A DNA stretch of 64,000 nucleotides from Seohaeicola_A nanhaiensis (GCF_042654245.1 NZ_JBHSGI010000034.1:371624-435623), one strand, 5' to 3'; shown: positions 1 through 8,909, counted from the stretch's first letter. Program-made: numbers and translations. The notes: generated by a model from the sequence alone, not told the origin.

Positions 1-430
1 CACCCGGCATCCCGTCGGCAAATTGCTTGTAGGTGCCCGGATCGCGCTCGATCATCTCGGCCGTGGGCGTCCAGGTCGGCCATTTCGCCTTGCGTTTGAT
101 CGTATAGGTGCCGGCCTCGTAGAGGTTGCCGCGTGCGATGGCGACGCCAAAGCGCAGCGCGCTCCCGTCGGGCTGGATGTGATAGAGATAGCGTGCCACC
201 GCATCGACGTGGATGGAGCCTGGCTCCAGCCCCGGATTGGCCTCCACCCGGGTGGCCAGGAAGCGGGGATGCATCCCCCAGGGGTTGGACGTTGCCGGAT
301 CGAAGAACGGCGGCGTCACCTGCGCGTCCCAGGCTGCCCATTGCGATTCCGACGCCGCCAGGGCCGGGCCCGCGAGGGGGGCGGAAAACAGCGCGGCACT
401 CGTGGCGATGAAATGGCGTCTGGTCAACAT
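1..430 (-). CDS. L,D-transpeptidase (YkuD family), partial
   Basis: The reading frame starts at an ATG and runs off the left edge of the window, so only about 143 N-terminal residues are visible. It opens with an RR-containing signal sequence (TRRHFIATSAA, cleaved near ...GPALA), suggesting Tat or Sec export to the periplasm. The mature part (VDAVARYLYHIQPDG, LRFGVAIARGNLYEAGTYTI, KWPTWTPT) matches the start of periplasmic ErfK/YbiS-type L,D-transpeptidases, which make 3-3 peptidoglycan cross-links or attach proteins to peptidoglycan. The catalytic Cys/His motif would lie beyond the edge, so activity cannot be judged. It is separated from the RTX gene by 290 bases and is probably its own transcription unit. 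Confidence 0.8.
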   Translation of the reverse strand, partial: MLTRRHFIATSAALFSAPLAGPALAASESQWAAWDAQVTPPFFDPATSNPWGMHPRFLATRVEANPGLEPGSIHVDAVARYLYHIQPDGSALRFGVAIARGNLYEAGTYTIKRKAKWPTWTPTAEMIERDPGTYKQFADGMPG

Positions 431-663
431 GGTTCTGTCCTCTCGATCTGACACATCTCTCCGGGCGCACGCCCTGAATGACGGGCCGGAGAAGGATAGG
501 ACAGCGCAGCGCATCCCGAAAGAGCCCGGCGCCGCCGATCACCTGAAACTGAACGCTGCGCGGCGCAAACCGTTCCCTGTGCCCCAAAAGGGTGCGCCCC
601 GACCCGTCCCGGAGGCAGGAACCCGTTTGGGGGGATCTGCCCGTGGAGAAGGATCGAGGCGCT

Positions 664-699
664 GGATTGCCAGAGGGCCGGAGCGGCTACTGGCAATCC
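664..699. terminator. 10-bp stem-loop after the RTX gene
   Basis: Perfect inverted repeat GGATTGCCAG / CTGGCAATCC around a 16-nt GC-rich loop, 22 bases past the stop of the RTX gene on the minus strand. There is no T-run, so it could be a 3' stabiliser rather than a classical terminator. The rest of 431-720 shows nothing recognisable. Confidence 0.5.
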
Positions 700-720
700 A
701 TCCGGTACGCGAGTGTCAGA

Positions 721-3246
721 TCAGGACGAGCCGGTGACGCTGCAGAACCAGTCTTCCACTTCCGGAAGATCCGGGCAGTAGATGTCGTTGGCCTGGTCCC
801 AGGACCCGATGGCGGTATAGCCGCCCGAGTCCAGTCCGTTGGCCGTCGAGTTGATGCCGACACCGCCGTTCAGGTTCGAATCCTGCCCCAGCGAGCTGAA
901 GGTCGTCGCCGGGATCGGGAAGGCCGTCACATCCTGCCAGTTGATGTCCTGCAGGATGATCGTGTGGCCGCCGATCTGGATCGTGGTATCCGCGGCTCCG
1001 GTACCGACGCCGGCATTGCCCTCGCTGACCACCGCCTGCGCGTCCAGCAGCTCGAAGATCTTCGTGCGCACCTGGGCCATCGTCGAGCCAAGGGTGCCAG
1101 CCGCCGAGTCATCCACCGTCACACGGAAGCCGATCACATCCTGGTCTTCGTTGAAGTCGAAGTCGCGGATGATGTCCGTCCCGTCGGTCGAGCTGAACGA
1201 ATAGTCGTCGCCGTCGAAGGACAGGGTCAGATCCGAGAAGAAGACGTCCTTGCCCTCGCCGCCGGTCAGGTCGTCGTCGCCTTCACCGCCAAGGATGAAG
1301 TCGTCGCCGCCACCGCCGTGCAACGTGTCGTCGCCAACGCCGCCGCCCAGGAAATCGTCGCCGTTCCTGCCATAGATCGAGTCGTCGCCCTCCTCGCCGA
1401 ACAGGATGTCGTCATCGGCGCCGCCATCCACGGTGTCGTTGCCGACGCCGCCGAAGATCACGTCGTTGCCCCAGTCGCCGGAGATTTGGTCTCCGCCGGC
1501 CTGACCGAACATGATATCGTTGCCCGCGCCGCCATACATCTCGTCGGCCGCGTCCTCGCCCGGATCGGCCGACACGTCCGGCCCCTCGACGCAATCATAG
1601 GGGATCTGCAGTTCGGGCACCGGAGAATAGTCCTCGCAGATGCCGTTCTGGTCCAGATCGAGATCGCTGAGGCCATCGCCGCCGAACATGATGTCGTCGT
1701 CATCGCCGCCATCCATCCGATCCGAGGCGGCATTGCCCTGAAGCACGTCATCGCCGTCCTCGCCCAGGATCCTATCGCTCTGGTTGCCGCCTTCGATCCA
1801 GTCGTCGCCTTCGCTGCCGAACAGCTTGTCATTGCCGTCGTTGCCCTTCAGCGTGTCGTTTCCGGTGTCGCCGACAAGCTTGTCGTTGCCCGTGCCGCCA
1901 TAGGCCGTGTCGTTGCCGGCGCCGGCATAGATCTTGTCGTCGCCCTGATCGCCCGCCAGCAGGTCGTCGCCGACGTTGCCCTTGATCAGGTCGTCGCCCT
2001 GGCCGCCCGAGATGGTATCGTCACCGAACTGACCATACAGGCGGTCATCGCCACCTTCGCCGAAGATCATGTCGTGGCCGCCGCCGCCGTGCATCAGGTC
2101 GTTGCCGATGTCGTCGCTGTCGCCTTCCGGCGGAAGCGCTTCCGGGCAGGCTCCGTCATGCTTGAGCGCCTGGCTGCCAAAGTTGATCGGCGCGCAGCTC
2201 CAGTCGATATCGCAGTCATACCCATTGATGCCTTCGATGTCGCCGTTGTCACCGAACAGGATATCCGACCCGGCACCGCCGTCGACGATGTCCGAACCGC
2301 CGCCGCCGCGCATGGTGTCGGTATGAGCGTCGCCGTTCATGGTGTCCTTGCCTTCGCCACCACTCATCTGGTCCTTGCCCCGGCCGCCGAACATCAGGTC
2401 GCGATCGTTACCGCCGAACATCGAGTCGTTGCCGCCCTGACCGTCCATCTCGTCGTTGCCGTCACCGCCGAACATGCAGTCGTTGCCATCTTTGGTGGTG
2501 TCGGTGCCGTAGTTCAGGTTCGGACCCAGGCCAACGCGGTTGTCGCCGAACATCTCGTCGTCGCCGGAACCGCCCAGCATGAGGTCGTTGCCCAGGCCGC
2601 CCGCCATCCGGTCGGCTTCGCTCTGACCATCCATCCGGTCGTGACCCGTGCCGCCATACATGAGGTCCTCGCCAGAGCCGCCCCACATGCAGTCGTCTCC
2701 GCCTTCGCCGTCCATGCAGTCGTCGCCGGCGCCGCCATCCATCCAGTCGTTGCCGTCACCGGGGTTGTTGGTGTCGATGGTGCCGTCGTCGCCCATCATC
2801 ACGTCCGCACCGTCGCCGCCCCACATGGAGTCCGCGCCCAGCCCGCCGAGCATGTCGTCGTCGCCGTATTCGCCCCAGAGGCAATCGTTGCCGGTCTCGC
2901 CGTTCAGATAGTCGTCGTCCGACGCGGGATAGCCGAGATAGTTGAAATCCCCGTCATAGCCATAGAGGAAGTCGTCATCCTCGCCGCCGAGGATATAGTC
3001 GTCGCCGTCCAGACCCCAAAGGGTGTCGGCGCCCTGTTCCCCGTCCATGTAGTTGAAATTTTTGTTGCCAAAGATGCTGTCGTTGCCCTTGCCGGCCTCG
3101 ATGTGATCCGCGTCATAGTCCGAGGTCAGGGTGCCGACGTTGTCGTCGTCCCCAAGCTGGAGCACCGGCGGAACAAGATCGGGCGGCGGCTGGTTCGGAT
3201 CGCACTCACCCCAGTTGTCGTATGCGACATCGTTTCTGTCAGACAT
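721..3246 (-). CDS. Large RTX (hemolysin-type Ca2+-binding repeat) protein
   Basis: An acidic 841-residue protein made mostly of RTX nonapeptide repeats (GGxGxDxUxG) at about residues 50-670. A non-repeat tail of about 170 residues follows, containing a serralysin-like stretch (DIIRDFDFNEDQDVI). It has no signal peptide, as expected for a type I secretion substrate folding in external calcium. The start at 3246 is preferred over an ATG 24 bases upstream because GGAG lies 8 bases before it. The repeats are unusual: hydrophobic positions are often Met (SMWGG, CMFGG, EMDGQ) and several carry Cys (NDCLWG, DDCMDG, DDCMWG), with 12 Cys in total, whereas RTX proteins are usually Cys-free. Two non-repeat inserts break the array. 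The HlyD/ABC exporter genes directly upstream are its likely secretion system. Catalytic function: none recognised; a surface or matrix protein is one possibility. Confidence 0.88.
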   Translation of the reverse strand: MSDRNDVAYDNWGECDPNQPPPDLVPPVLQLGDDDNVGTLTSDYDADHIEAGKGNDSIFGNKNFNYMDGEQGADTLWGLDGDDYILGGEDDDFLYGYDGDFNYLGYPASDDDYLNGETGNDCLWGEYGDDDMLGGLGADSMWGGDGADVMMGDDGTIDTNNPGDGNDWMDGGAGDDCMDGEGGDDCMWGGSGEDLMYGGTGHDRMDGQSEADRMAGGLGNDLMLGGSGDDEMFGDNRVGLGPNLNYGTDTTKDGNDCMFGGDGNDEMDGQGGNDSMFGGNDRDLMFGGRGKDQMSGGEGKDTMNGDAHTDTMRGGGGSDIVDGGAGSDILFGDNGDIEGINGYDCDIDWSCAPINFGSQALKHDGACPEALPPEGDSDDIGNDLMHGGGGHDMIFGEGGDDRLYGQFGDDTISGGQGDDLIKGNVGDDLLAGDQGDDKIYAGAGNDTAYGGTGNDKLVGDTGNDTLKGNDGNDKLFGSEGDDWIEGGNQSDRILGEDGDDVLQGNAASDRMDGGDDDDIMFGGDGLSDLDLDQNGICEDYSPVPELQIPYDCVEGPDVSADPGEDAADEMYGGAGNDIMFGQAGGDQISGDWGNDVIFGGVGNDTVDGGADDDILFGEEGDDSIYGRNGDDFLGGGVGDDTLHGGGGDDFILGGEGDDDLTGGEGKDVFFSDLTLSFDGDDYSFSSTDGTDIIRDFDFNEDQDVIGFRVTVDDSAAGTLGSTMAQVRTKIFELLDAQAVVSEGNAGVGTGAADTTIQIGGHTIILQDINWQDVTAFPIPATTFSSLGQDSNLNGGVGINSTANGLDSGGYTAIGSWDQANDIYCPDLPEVEDWFCSVTGSS
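1237..3099 (-). repeat. RTX nonapeptide repeat array
   Basis: In-frame degenerate 27-base coding repeats encoding GGxGxDxUxG units, about residues 50-670 of the RTX protein. Two inserts without the motif occur (around DIEGINGYDCDIDWSC and DLDLDQNGICEDY). This is protein-level repetition, not a CRISPR or DNA satellite. Confidence 0.85.
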
Positions 3247-3431
3247 GATAGTATCTCCACTGAAAAACAACTCTCAGGCCGGGTTCCCACCGCCTCGAGC
3301 CATCGAACGCCGGCGTCCGCCGGCAGGATCACGAGCAGGGAATGTGCTCATGACCCCGATTGAACCCCTGAAAGCGCCCGCGCTCTGCCCCCATTCAGGG
3401 ATGAATGCAGGCACCCGCAAAATACTGATCG

Positions 3432-3480
3432 GAAAAAACAAAACGCTGCGACCGCTGGCCGGGATCGATCCCGCCAGCGG
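3432..3480 (-). terminator. Intrinsic terminator of the secretion operon
   Basis: On the minus strand, a strong stem (CCGCTGGC / GCCAGCGG, extended by an inner GGGATCGATCCC palindrome) follows the HlyD stop by 24 bases. About 8 bases later comes a T-rich tract (TTTTGTTTTTT). It lies between hlyD and the RTX gene, so the RTX gene is probably transcribed mainly from its own promoter in 3247-3431. Confidence 0.75.
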
Positions 3481-3504
3481 CCGCGACTGAAGACTTGGTA
3501 TGGT

Positions 3505-4881
3505 TCAGTTGCTTTCGCGCATTGCGGTTTCGATACCGCTCAGGATCGGCCCCAGCAGGTAATTGGCGACCGTCTGCTCGCCCGTCGCAATCATCACCTG
3601 CGCCGGCATCCCCGGCGCGATCTCGACGCCCGGAAGATCGTCCAGTGCGGTCTCCGGAAGGCGCACGTTCACCTTGAAGAAGGCCGCGCCCGTCCGCGTA
3701 TCGGTGAAACTGTCCGCCGAGACATAGCTCACCACCCCCTCGACCGGCGGCGTGGTGCGGTAGTTGTAGGCCGTCAGGCGCACATGCGCCTTGTACCCCT
3801 CGTGCACCTGGTCGAAATCCTCGGGCCGGATCTGCCCCTCGACCACATAGCTCGCCCCGTCCGGCACGATCCGCAGGATGTCCTGCCCGTTGCCGATCAC
3901 CTCGCCCGGCGCCGTAAAGCCCAGGTCGATGACGCGCCCGCCCACCGGGGCGCGCACCAGCAGCCGCTGTTTCACGTCCTCGTTCGCCACGATCCGCTGG
4001 CGGATGTCGAACAGCTGCGCCTTCACCTGCTGGCGTTGCTCGGACAGCGCCCGTGCCCGGTCGCGCTTGACCTGCAGCATCCGCTCGCGGGTTTCCGACA
4101 TGCGCTGCTGCAGCCCGTCGATCTGCGACGAGACATAGTCGATATCCCCGATCAGCGAGACCTCGGCATCGCGCCGCGCCAGCAGCCGCGACTTGGTCAC
4201 CAGCCCGCTGGAAAACAGCCCCTCCAGATCCACCAGCTCGTCCTGAACCAGCGCCAGCCGCTTGTTCAGCGCCCCCAGCCGGGAAGTCATGCCCGAAAAC
4301 TGGTTCTCCTGCTCGGCATATCGGTCGCTCAGGATCGAAAACTGGCCGCGCCACATCTGGTTGTTGGACTCAAACAGCTCGTGCTGCGTCTGCACGGCCT
4401 CGGCAAAGGAGGGATCGCTCGCCACCAACGCCTGCAACTCACCGCTCAGCGCCATGTCGGGCGCATCAGTGAACTCGGCCGCCAGACGCTGATCCTGCGC
4501 CAGCGCGTTCACCAGCTGGTTCATCAGGATGCGGTCCTGCGCGGTCGGCAGCGTATCGGCCAGCTCGACCAGCACCTGCCCGGCCACCACCCCCTGGCCC
4601 TCGCGCACATGCACCTTGCGCACAAGCCCGCCCTCCAGGTGCTGTATCACCGGCAGGCTGCCCTCGACCTTGAAGGTCCCCGGCGCGACCACCGCGCTCG
4701 CGATCGGGGTCCAGGCGGCCCAGAGCACCAGCCCGCCCCAGAAGGCGCCGGTCGCCACCAGCAGCGCCAGCACCAGCGGCCAGATGTTGGTCGGCGGCCG
4801 CGGCGGGGCCGCATCGGCCTGCGGCATCAAATCCGGCAGCGACAGCGCGCCGCCCCGATGCAGGTTCACAGCCGTGCTCAT
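3505..4881 (-). CDS. HlyD-family membrane fusion protein of a type I secretion system
   Basis: A 458-residue periplasmic adaptor that bridges an inner-membrane ABC exporter and an outer-membrane TolC-type channel. A short cytoplasmic N-terminus precedes one membrane segment at about residues 35-57. Next come a biotinyl-lipoyl half motif (VEGSLPVIQHLEGGLVRKV), a long coiled-coil hairpin (about 150-290) and the C-terminal beta-barrel half with the conserved RAPVGGRVIDL segment. This is the PrtE/HlyD architecture at normal length. Its ATG overlaps the stop of the ABC transporter gene by 4 bases (ATGA), indicating translational coupling. No outer-membrane TolC gene is present in the window. Confidence 0.92.
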   Translation of the reverse strand: MSTAVNLHRGGALSLPDLMPQADAAPPRPPTNIWPLVLALLVATGAFWGGLVLWAAWTPIASAVVAPGTFKVEGSLPVIQHLEGGLVRKVHVREGQGVVAGQVLVELADTLPTAQDRILMNQLVNALAQDQRLAAEFTDAPDMALSGELQALVASDPSFAEAVQTQHELFESNNQMWRGQFSILSDRYAEQENQFSGMTSRLGALNKRLALVQDELVDLEGLFSSGLVTKSRLLARRDAEVSLIGDIDYVSSQIDGLQQRMSETRERMLQVKRDRARALSEQRQQVKAQLFDIRQRIVANEDVKQRLLVRAPVGGRVIDLGFTAPGEVIGNGQDILRIVPDGASYVVEGQIRPEDFDQVHEGYKAHVRLTAYNYRTTPPVEGVVSYVSADSFTDTRTGAAFFKVNVRLPETALDDLPGVEIAPGMPAQVMIATGEQTVANYLLGPILSGIETAMRESN

Positions 4882-6641
4882 GATACACCTCCCTGCCCGC
4901 TCGCGCGGTTCTTGCCTCCGGCAATCGGCTTGCCCGGATCCAGCGGCGGCAGCTTGCGCCCCATGGTGTCGGTCGTGACCCGCCCCGCCATCGGCAGCAC
5001 GTTGTCCGCGCCGAACACCGCCTTCGCCTTGCCAAACCGCACCATGCGCCCCTGCTCCAGCACCGCGATGTGATTGACGGCCTTCAGCACGCTCATCCGG
5101 TGCGACACCACCACCACGACGGCCCCCTCGGCCGTCGCCTGGGTGATTGCCTCGGCCAGCGCCTCCTCGCCCTCCGGGTCCAGGTTGGCGTTCGGCTCGT
5201 CCAGCACGATCAGGCAGGGCGCGCCATAGAAGGCCCGCGCCAGCCCGATCCGCTGCCGCTGACCCGCCGAGAGGAAATCGCCGTTGCGACCGACCTGGGC
5301 GTTATACCCGCCCGGCAGCGACAGGATCAGCTCGTGCACCTGCGCCCGCTTGGCCGCCCGCACGATCTCCGAGGGTTTCGCCTCGGCGTCCATCAGCGCG
5401 ATGTTCTCGGCGATGGTCCCCTCGAACAACTCCACCCGCTGCGGCAGGAAGCCGATGTGGCGCCCGATCTGCTCGGCCGGCCAGTCCTCCAGCGCCGCGT
5501 CGTCGATCCGCACATGGCCCCGCGTCAGCGGCTGCAACCCCACCAGCGCGCGCACGAAAGTCGTCTTGCCCGCCCCCGACGGCCCGAACAGCCCCAGCGA
5601 ATCCCCAGGCCGCAGCTCCAGGCTGATCCCCATCACCAGCGGATCCTGCCGTCCCGGCGACACCACCGTCGCATCCTGCACCGACAGCCGCCCCGTGGGC
5701 TCGGGCAGGCTCATCCGGCTCTCCTGCGCCCGCGTCTCGGCCAGCACCGCGTTCAGCCGCTGCACCGCGACCCGCACCGCCAGCATCCCGCGCCAGCCGG
5801 CAATCGACTGCTCCACCGGCGCCGCCGCCCGCCCCAGCAGGATCGAGGCGGCGATCATCATGCCCGGCGCCAGCGCACCCTCCAGCACCAGCCAGACGCC
5901 CGTCGCCATCACCGCGATCTGCAGCGCCATCCGCACCATCCTGGCCAGCGACGACATCCGCGACATCCGGTCATGCGCCCGCGTGCCCGTCGCAATCGCG
6001 GCGAAGGCCTGCCGCTGCCAGCGCGCCACCAGCGTCGAGGTGCGCCCCATGGCCCGCACGATCTCGGCATTGCGCAGCACCTCATCCGCCGTCGCGTTCG
6101 ACTTGCGCACCGACTCCGACGCCGCCCTGGCCGGCACCCGCCCGGCAATCTCGCTCATCACGCCCAGCAGCAGCAGGATCGCCAGACCCACCGTCGCCAC
6201 CAGCCCCAGCAGCGGATGGAACAGATAGATCACCCCCAGGAACAGCACCGACCAGGGCGCATCCAGCAGCGCAGTAAAGGACGGCGACATCACAAAGGCG
6301 CGCACCTCGTGCAGGTCGCGCACCGCCTGCGTGTCGGCGCCGCCCGCCCCCTGCACGACCGATCCCAGAACGATCGGCCCGATATCGGCCTCGATCCGAT
6401 TGCCCAGCCGCGTCAGCAGCTGCGCCCGCAGCGCATCGAAGATCATGTAGAACACCAGCGCGATGCCTGCCGCGACCGTCAGCGCGGCCAGGGTGGCCAG
6501 GCTGTGCGACGACATCACCCGCGTGAACAGCTGCAGCATGTAGATCGGTGCGGTCAGCACCAGAAGATTCAGGCACAGGCTGGCGAAGAAGATCGCGCCG
6601 ACAAGCCCGCGCTGGCCGTGAAAGACCCGACGTGGAGACAT
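4878..6641 (-). CDS. Type I secretion system permease/ATPase (PrtD-like)
   Basis: A 587-residue fused ABC exporter. The membrane domain (about residues 15-290) has hydrophobic segments near 18-38, 50-70, 130-165 and 235-275. The nucleotide-binding domain has Walker A GPSGAGKT (353-360), signature LSAGQ (457-461) and Walker B LIVLDEP (477-483), followed by a switch His in VVSHR. There is no N-terminal C39 peptidase, which matches the PrtD/LapB-like class exporting RTX proteins with uncleaved C-terminal signals. An AGGAGG-like ribosome site precedes the ATG. It is coupled to hlyD by a 4-base overlap and lies 53 bases after the small membrane protein gene. The RTX protein beyond the operon terminator is the obvious substrate; the second RTX protein near 25 kb could also use it. 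Confidence 0.93.
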   Translation of the reverse strand: MSPRRVFHGQRGLVGAIFFASLCLNLLVLTAPIYMLQLFTRVMSSHSLATLAALTVAAGIALVFYMIFDALRAQLLTRLGNRIEADIGPIVLGSVVQGAGGADTQAVRDLHEVRAFVMSPSFTALLDAPWSVLFLGVIYLFHPLLGLVATVGLAILLLLGVMSEIAGRVPARAASESVRKSNATADEVLRNAEIVRAMGRTSTLVARWQRQAFAAIATGTRAHDRMSRMSSLARMVRMALQIAVMATGVWLVLEGALAPGMMIAASILLGRAAAPVEQSIAGWRGMLAVRVAVQRLNAVLAETRAQESRMSLPEPTGRLSVQDATVVSPGRQDPLVMGISLELRPGDSLGLFGPSGAGKTTFVRALVGLQPLTRGHVRIDDAALEDWPAEQIGRHIGFLPQRVELFEGTIAENIALMDAEAKPSEIVRAAKRAQVHELILSLPGGYNAQVGRNGDFLSAGQRQRIGLARAFYGAPCLIVLDEPNANLDPEGEEALAEAITQATAEGAVVVVVSHRMSVLKAVNHIAVLEQGRMVRFGKAKAVFGADNVLPMAGRVTTDTMGRKLPPLDPGKPIAGGKNRASGQGGVS

Positions 6642-6672
6642 GGTTGTCCTCCTGATTCAGCCAGTCGGCCCG

Positions 6673-6696
6673 AAGGCCCCGGCCTTTGGGGCCCTT
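6673..6696 (-). other. Small GC hairpin before the exporter gene
   Basis: GGCCCC / GGGGCC inverted repeat with a 7-nt loop, overlapping the stop codon of the small membrane protein gene and lying just upstream of the ABC exporter. It might tune downstream expression; no T-run follows. Confidence 0.3.
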
Positions 6697-7213
6697 ACCG
6701 GCCCGTGAAAGACGCGAGATAGGGCGAGACCCTCGCCTGCACCCCGGCGGCCTGACGCTCGATGGCCGCGTGCCAGACCGTGCCGATGGCCACGCCACCG
6801 ATCAGGCCCAGACCCAGCCACAGCCCGCGCCACCGTCCCGGCCGCCTGCCCGCGCTCTCGCGCACCGCCGCGCTCACCGCCTTGCCAAGATAGGGCGCAA
6901 GCTCGATTCGCAGCGCGCCTTCCAGCCCGTCCAGCGAGGCGGCCAGCGCCTCCAGCCGGGTGTCGATCTGCTTCAGCCCGCCCGTCACCGCCACGGGCGG
7001 CTCACGGATCTGCTCCGCCAACTCCTGCGGCAGCTTGGCGAATTTCTCGCCGATCCGGCGATGGAGCTCGACAAGATCGCCCTGCCGGGCAAAGCCCGAC
7101 AGCCCCTGCGGCTGCGCCGCAGGATCCGGCCGCGCCGCCTCAGTCGCCGGCCTCTCTGCCTCGGACACCGAAAGCTTGATCCGCGGCTGCGTTGTTTGAG
7201 TTTGCGTGTTCAT
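6695..7213 (-). CDS. Small single-span membrane protein in the type I secretion operon
   Basis: A 172-residue protein I do not recognise by family. The first 45 residues are Gln/Thr/Pro/Ala-rich and look disordered. A helical middle follows (LVELHRRIGEKFAKLPQEL, then KQIDTRLEALAASLDGLEGALR), then one membrane helix near residues 133-152 (WLGLGLIGGVAIG) and a short tail, consistent with a cytoplasmic N-terminus anchored in the inner membrane. Its ATG overlaps the LuxR-type regulator stop by 4 bases, and the exporter follows after a short gap. It is therefore co-transcribed with regulation and secretion genes and may be an accessory of the exporter. That role is inferred only from position. Confidence 0.72.
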   Translation of the reverse strand: MNTQTQTTQPRIKLSVSEAERPATEAARPDPAAQPQGLSGFARQGDLVELHRRIGEKFAKLPQELAEQIREPPVAVTGGLKQIDTRLEALAASLDGLEGALRIELAPYLGKAVSAAVRESAGRRPGRWRGLWLGLGLIGGVAIGTVWHAAIERQAAGVQARVSPYLASFTGR

Positions 7214-8229
7214 AGCGGACGCTCCATTGCGGTTTGCCAGGTCAGCATCTGCGCCATCTCGGAACGGCAACTGACGTTCATTTTGGACAGCACGCGCTTG
7301 GCATAGGTGTTGAAAGTCTCGACCTTCAGGCCGGCCACCTCGGCCGCGCTGCGGTTCGACAGGCCCGACCGGATCAGCGCCGCGACCCGCGCCTCGACCG
7401 GGGTCAGCCCCAGTTCCACCGCGATCTTCTCGATCCACTTCTGCTCGGGCGGCAGCGGCAGCATCGCCAGGAACAGGGTTCGCTCGCCCGCCGAGTCGGG
7501 ATAGACCGAAAGCGACATCGGCACGTGGGATTTGCGCTGGGCACCGCGAAGGATCAGGATGAATTCCGGCCGCGCGCCCTCGTCCGCCGCGCATTCGCTG
7601 ACCGCGGCCCTCAGCGCGCGGGTCTCCTGCGGATTGGAACAGACCAGAGCGCCGTTCCGCACCGCCAACAACTGCCCCTCGCGCAGCAGCTGCCCCCCGG
7701 CGTCATTGCACTTCAGCAGGCCCAGCCGCGCATCCATCACCAGGATCGCTGCATTCACCTTCTGGTCGATCATCCACAGCATTGCGTCGTCGGACATGTC
7801 CTTGGTCCGCACGGCCGAGTGCTGCAGACAGAACCGGCGCAATCCCGGCCAGGCCGACTGCAGGAAGGCCGGAAAGACCGCGCAGTCGCCTTCGGCGCAG
7901 ATGTGGACCCGGTCCTCGATCCCCGAAGGAAACCGGCAGCGGAAGGAAAACCAGACGCCGGCATCGGCCCCTGCCGAACCCACCCCGGCCAGTTCCGCGA
8001 TCCTGCGTGCCGGAATGTCGTTGCGCACCGCGATCATGAGATCGCGGATATCGGGCATCTCGCCACCGGCCGCACCGGGCCGCCTGGCATGTCCAGCCGT
8101 CGCAGAAACGACGTCAAGCTCGATCCCGACGTGATGTATTTTCGATTTCAGAACCGGTTCAAAAATATCCCGGATCGTATTGCATAAAATGTCGTCCGCA
8201 AGTGCTGCGGTCGGTTGTGTCAAACGCAT
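7210..8229 (-). CDS. LuxR-family transcriptional regulator
   Basis: A 339-residue regulator. The C-terminal GerE/LuxR helix-turn-helix occupies about the last 65 residues (LTPVEARVAALIRSGLSNRSAAEVAG, then VETFNTYAKRVLSKMNV), with the usual LT..E start. The N-terminal 260 residues match no clear sensor domain; a PAS-like fold near ILVMDARLGLLKCNDAGGQLL is possible. I chose the ATG at 8229, preceded by GGGGGA at 5 bases, rather than a GTG at 8250. It is first in the operon with the small membrane protein and the secretion genes, so it probably controls RTX secretion. It is divergent from another LuxR-type gene at 8917. No autoinducer-binding domain or LuxI is seen. Confidence 0.85.
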   Translation of the reverse strand: MRLTQPTAALADDILCNTIRDIFEPVLKSKIHHVGIELDVVSATAGHARRPGAAGGEMPDIRDLMIAVRNDIPARRIAELAGVGSAGADAGVWFSFRCRFPSGIEDRVHICAEGDCAVFPAFLQSAWPGLRRFCLQHSAVRTKDMSDDAMLWMIDQKVNAAILVMDARLGLLKCNDAGGQLLREGQLLAVRNGALVCSNPQETRALRAAVSECAADEGARPEFILILRGAQRKSHVPMSLSVYPDSAGERTLFLAMLPLPPEQKWIEKIAVELGLTPVEARVAALIRSGLSNRSAAEVAGLKVETFNTYAKRVLSKMNVSCRSEMAQMLTWQTAMERPL

Positions 8230-8622
8230 GGCATCCCCCCAGTTCACCACGTGACGTTTATAAATGTACTAGATTTCCAGTTAATTTGCGCTCCAGTAAT
8301 GACAGTATCCAGACAATTGTAAGTTGGCGGCCGGAATTGACAAAGCGATTGAACGGGTTAATTCGAACGTTTCCCAGACAATTCAAGGAAATCTGACTCA
8401 AATTTTTGGAATCCCTCCTCCGGCAATACGATTGGCATACTCCTTTTGGCCAGGGACCCCAGACAACGGGCTACGTCTTTCGGGTCCGACATCGCGGCTG
8501 GGCGGCATCACCGGCAGGCCGGCTTCCTGCGGACCCGCCATCGCGATCTTGCGGATAGAGTGGGATATCAGAGATATACCGAGATAATCCAGGTACTTAC
8601 AGCAACTACCTCACACGGGCGG

Positions 8623-8652
8623 ACTTTTTGCCGGGGCGCATAGGCAAAAAGT
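8623..8652. other. Perfect 10-bp inverted repeat in the intergenic region
   Basis: ACTTTTTGCC (8623-8632) and GGCAAAAAGT (8643-8652) are exact reverse complements around a 10-nt loop. It lies about 390 bases from the left gene and 265 from the right, so it is not an obvious terminator of either. It may be a protein-binding site or part of an untranslated or small RNA. Confidence 0.5.
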
Positions 8653-8873
8653 TGGCCAGAGAAATCACCCGTTCCAAGCTCAACCTAGGGCCACCCAGGT
8701 TGTGCAGAGGTTTCAACACGATAGCAAAATCCGAAAGGTGTTAGAATCTACTCTGCTCAATCCATGGTTGCATTGACAGGCACATTTCACCGCGGATGAT
8801 TTACGAATCACCCATTTTGAAGTAGATTGATTTTCCGGGAGGGGGTCTGCCGCAATTTTGGCGGCAGGCGCCT

Positions 8874-8909
8874 AATATTGTACAATTTATTATACATTTT
8901 TTGGGGGAT
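8874..8909 (+). promoter_or_regulatory. Candidate promoter/operator and ribosome site of the 8917 gene
   Basis: A 10-bp palindrome ATTGTACAAT (8877-8886) overlaps a TATTATACAT stretch that could be a -10 region. A GGGGGA ribosome site ends about 9 bases before the ATG at 8917, which fixes that start. Confidence 0.4.

Noticed and set aside
1237..3099. Regular repeats that might suggest a CRISPR array
   Set aside because: They are degenerate 27-base in-frame RTX codons with no conserved repeat/unique spacer alternation and no cas genes.
592..3363. Very long open frame (over 900 codons) on the plus strand opposite the RTX gene
   Set aside because: It is the antisense mirror of the RTX repeats: Val/Ala-rich low-complexity translation, no ribosome site, no family. 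The minus-strand frame has clear RTX motifs.
8324..8643. Short plus-strand frames in the AT-rich regulator gap
   Set aside because: No ribosome sites, no recognisable protein features, overlapping frames of similar length; more likely non-coding.
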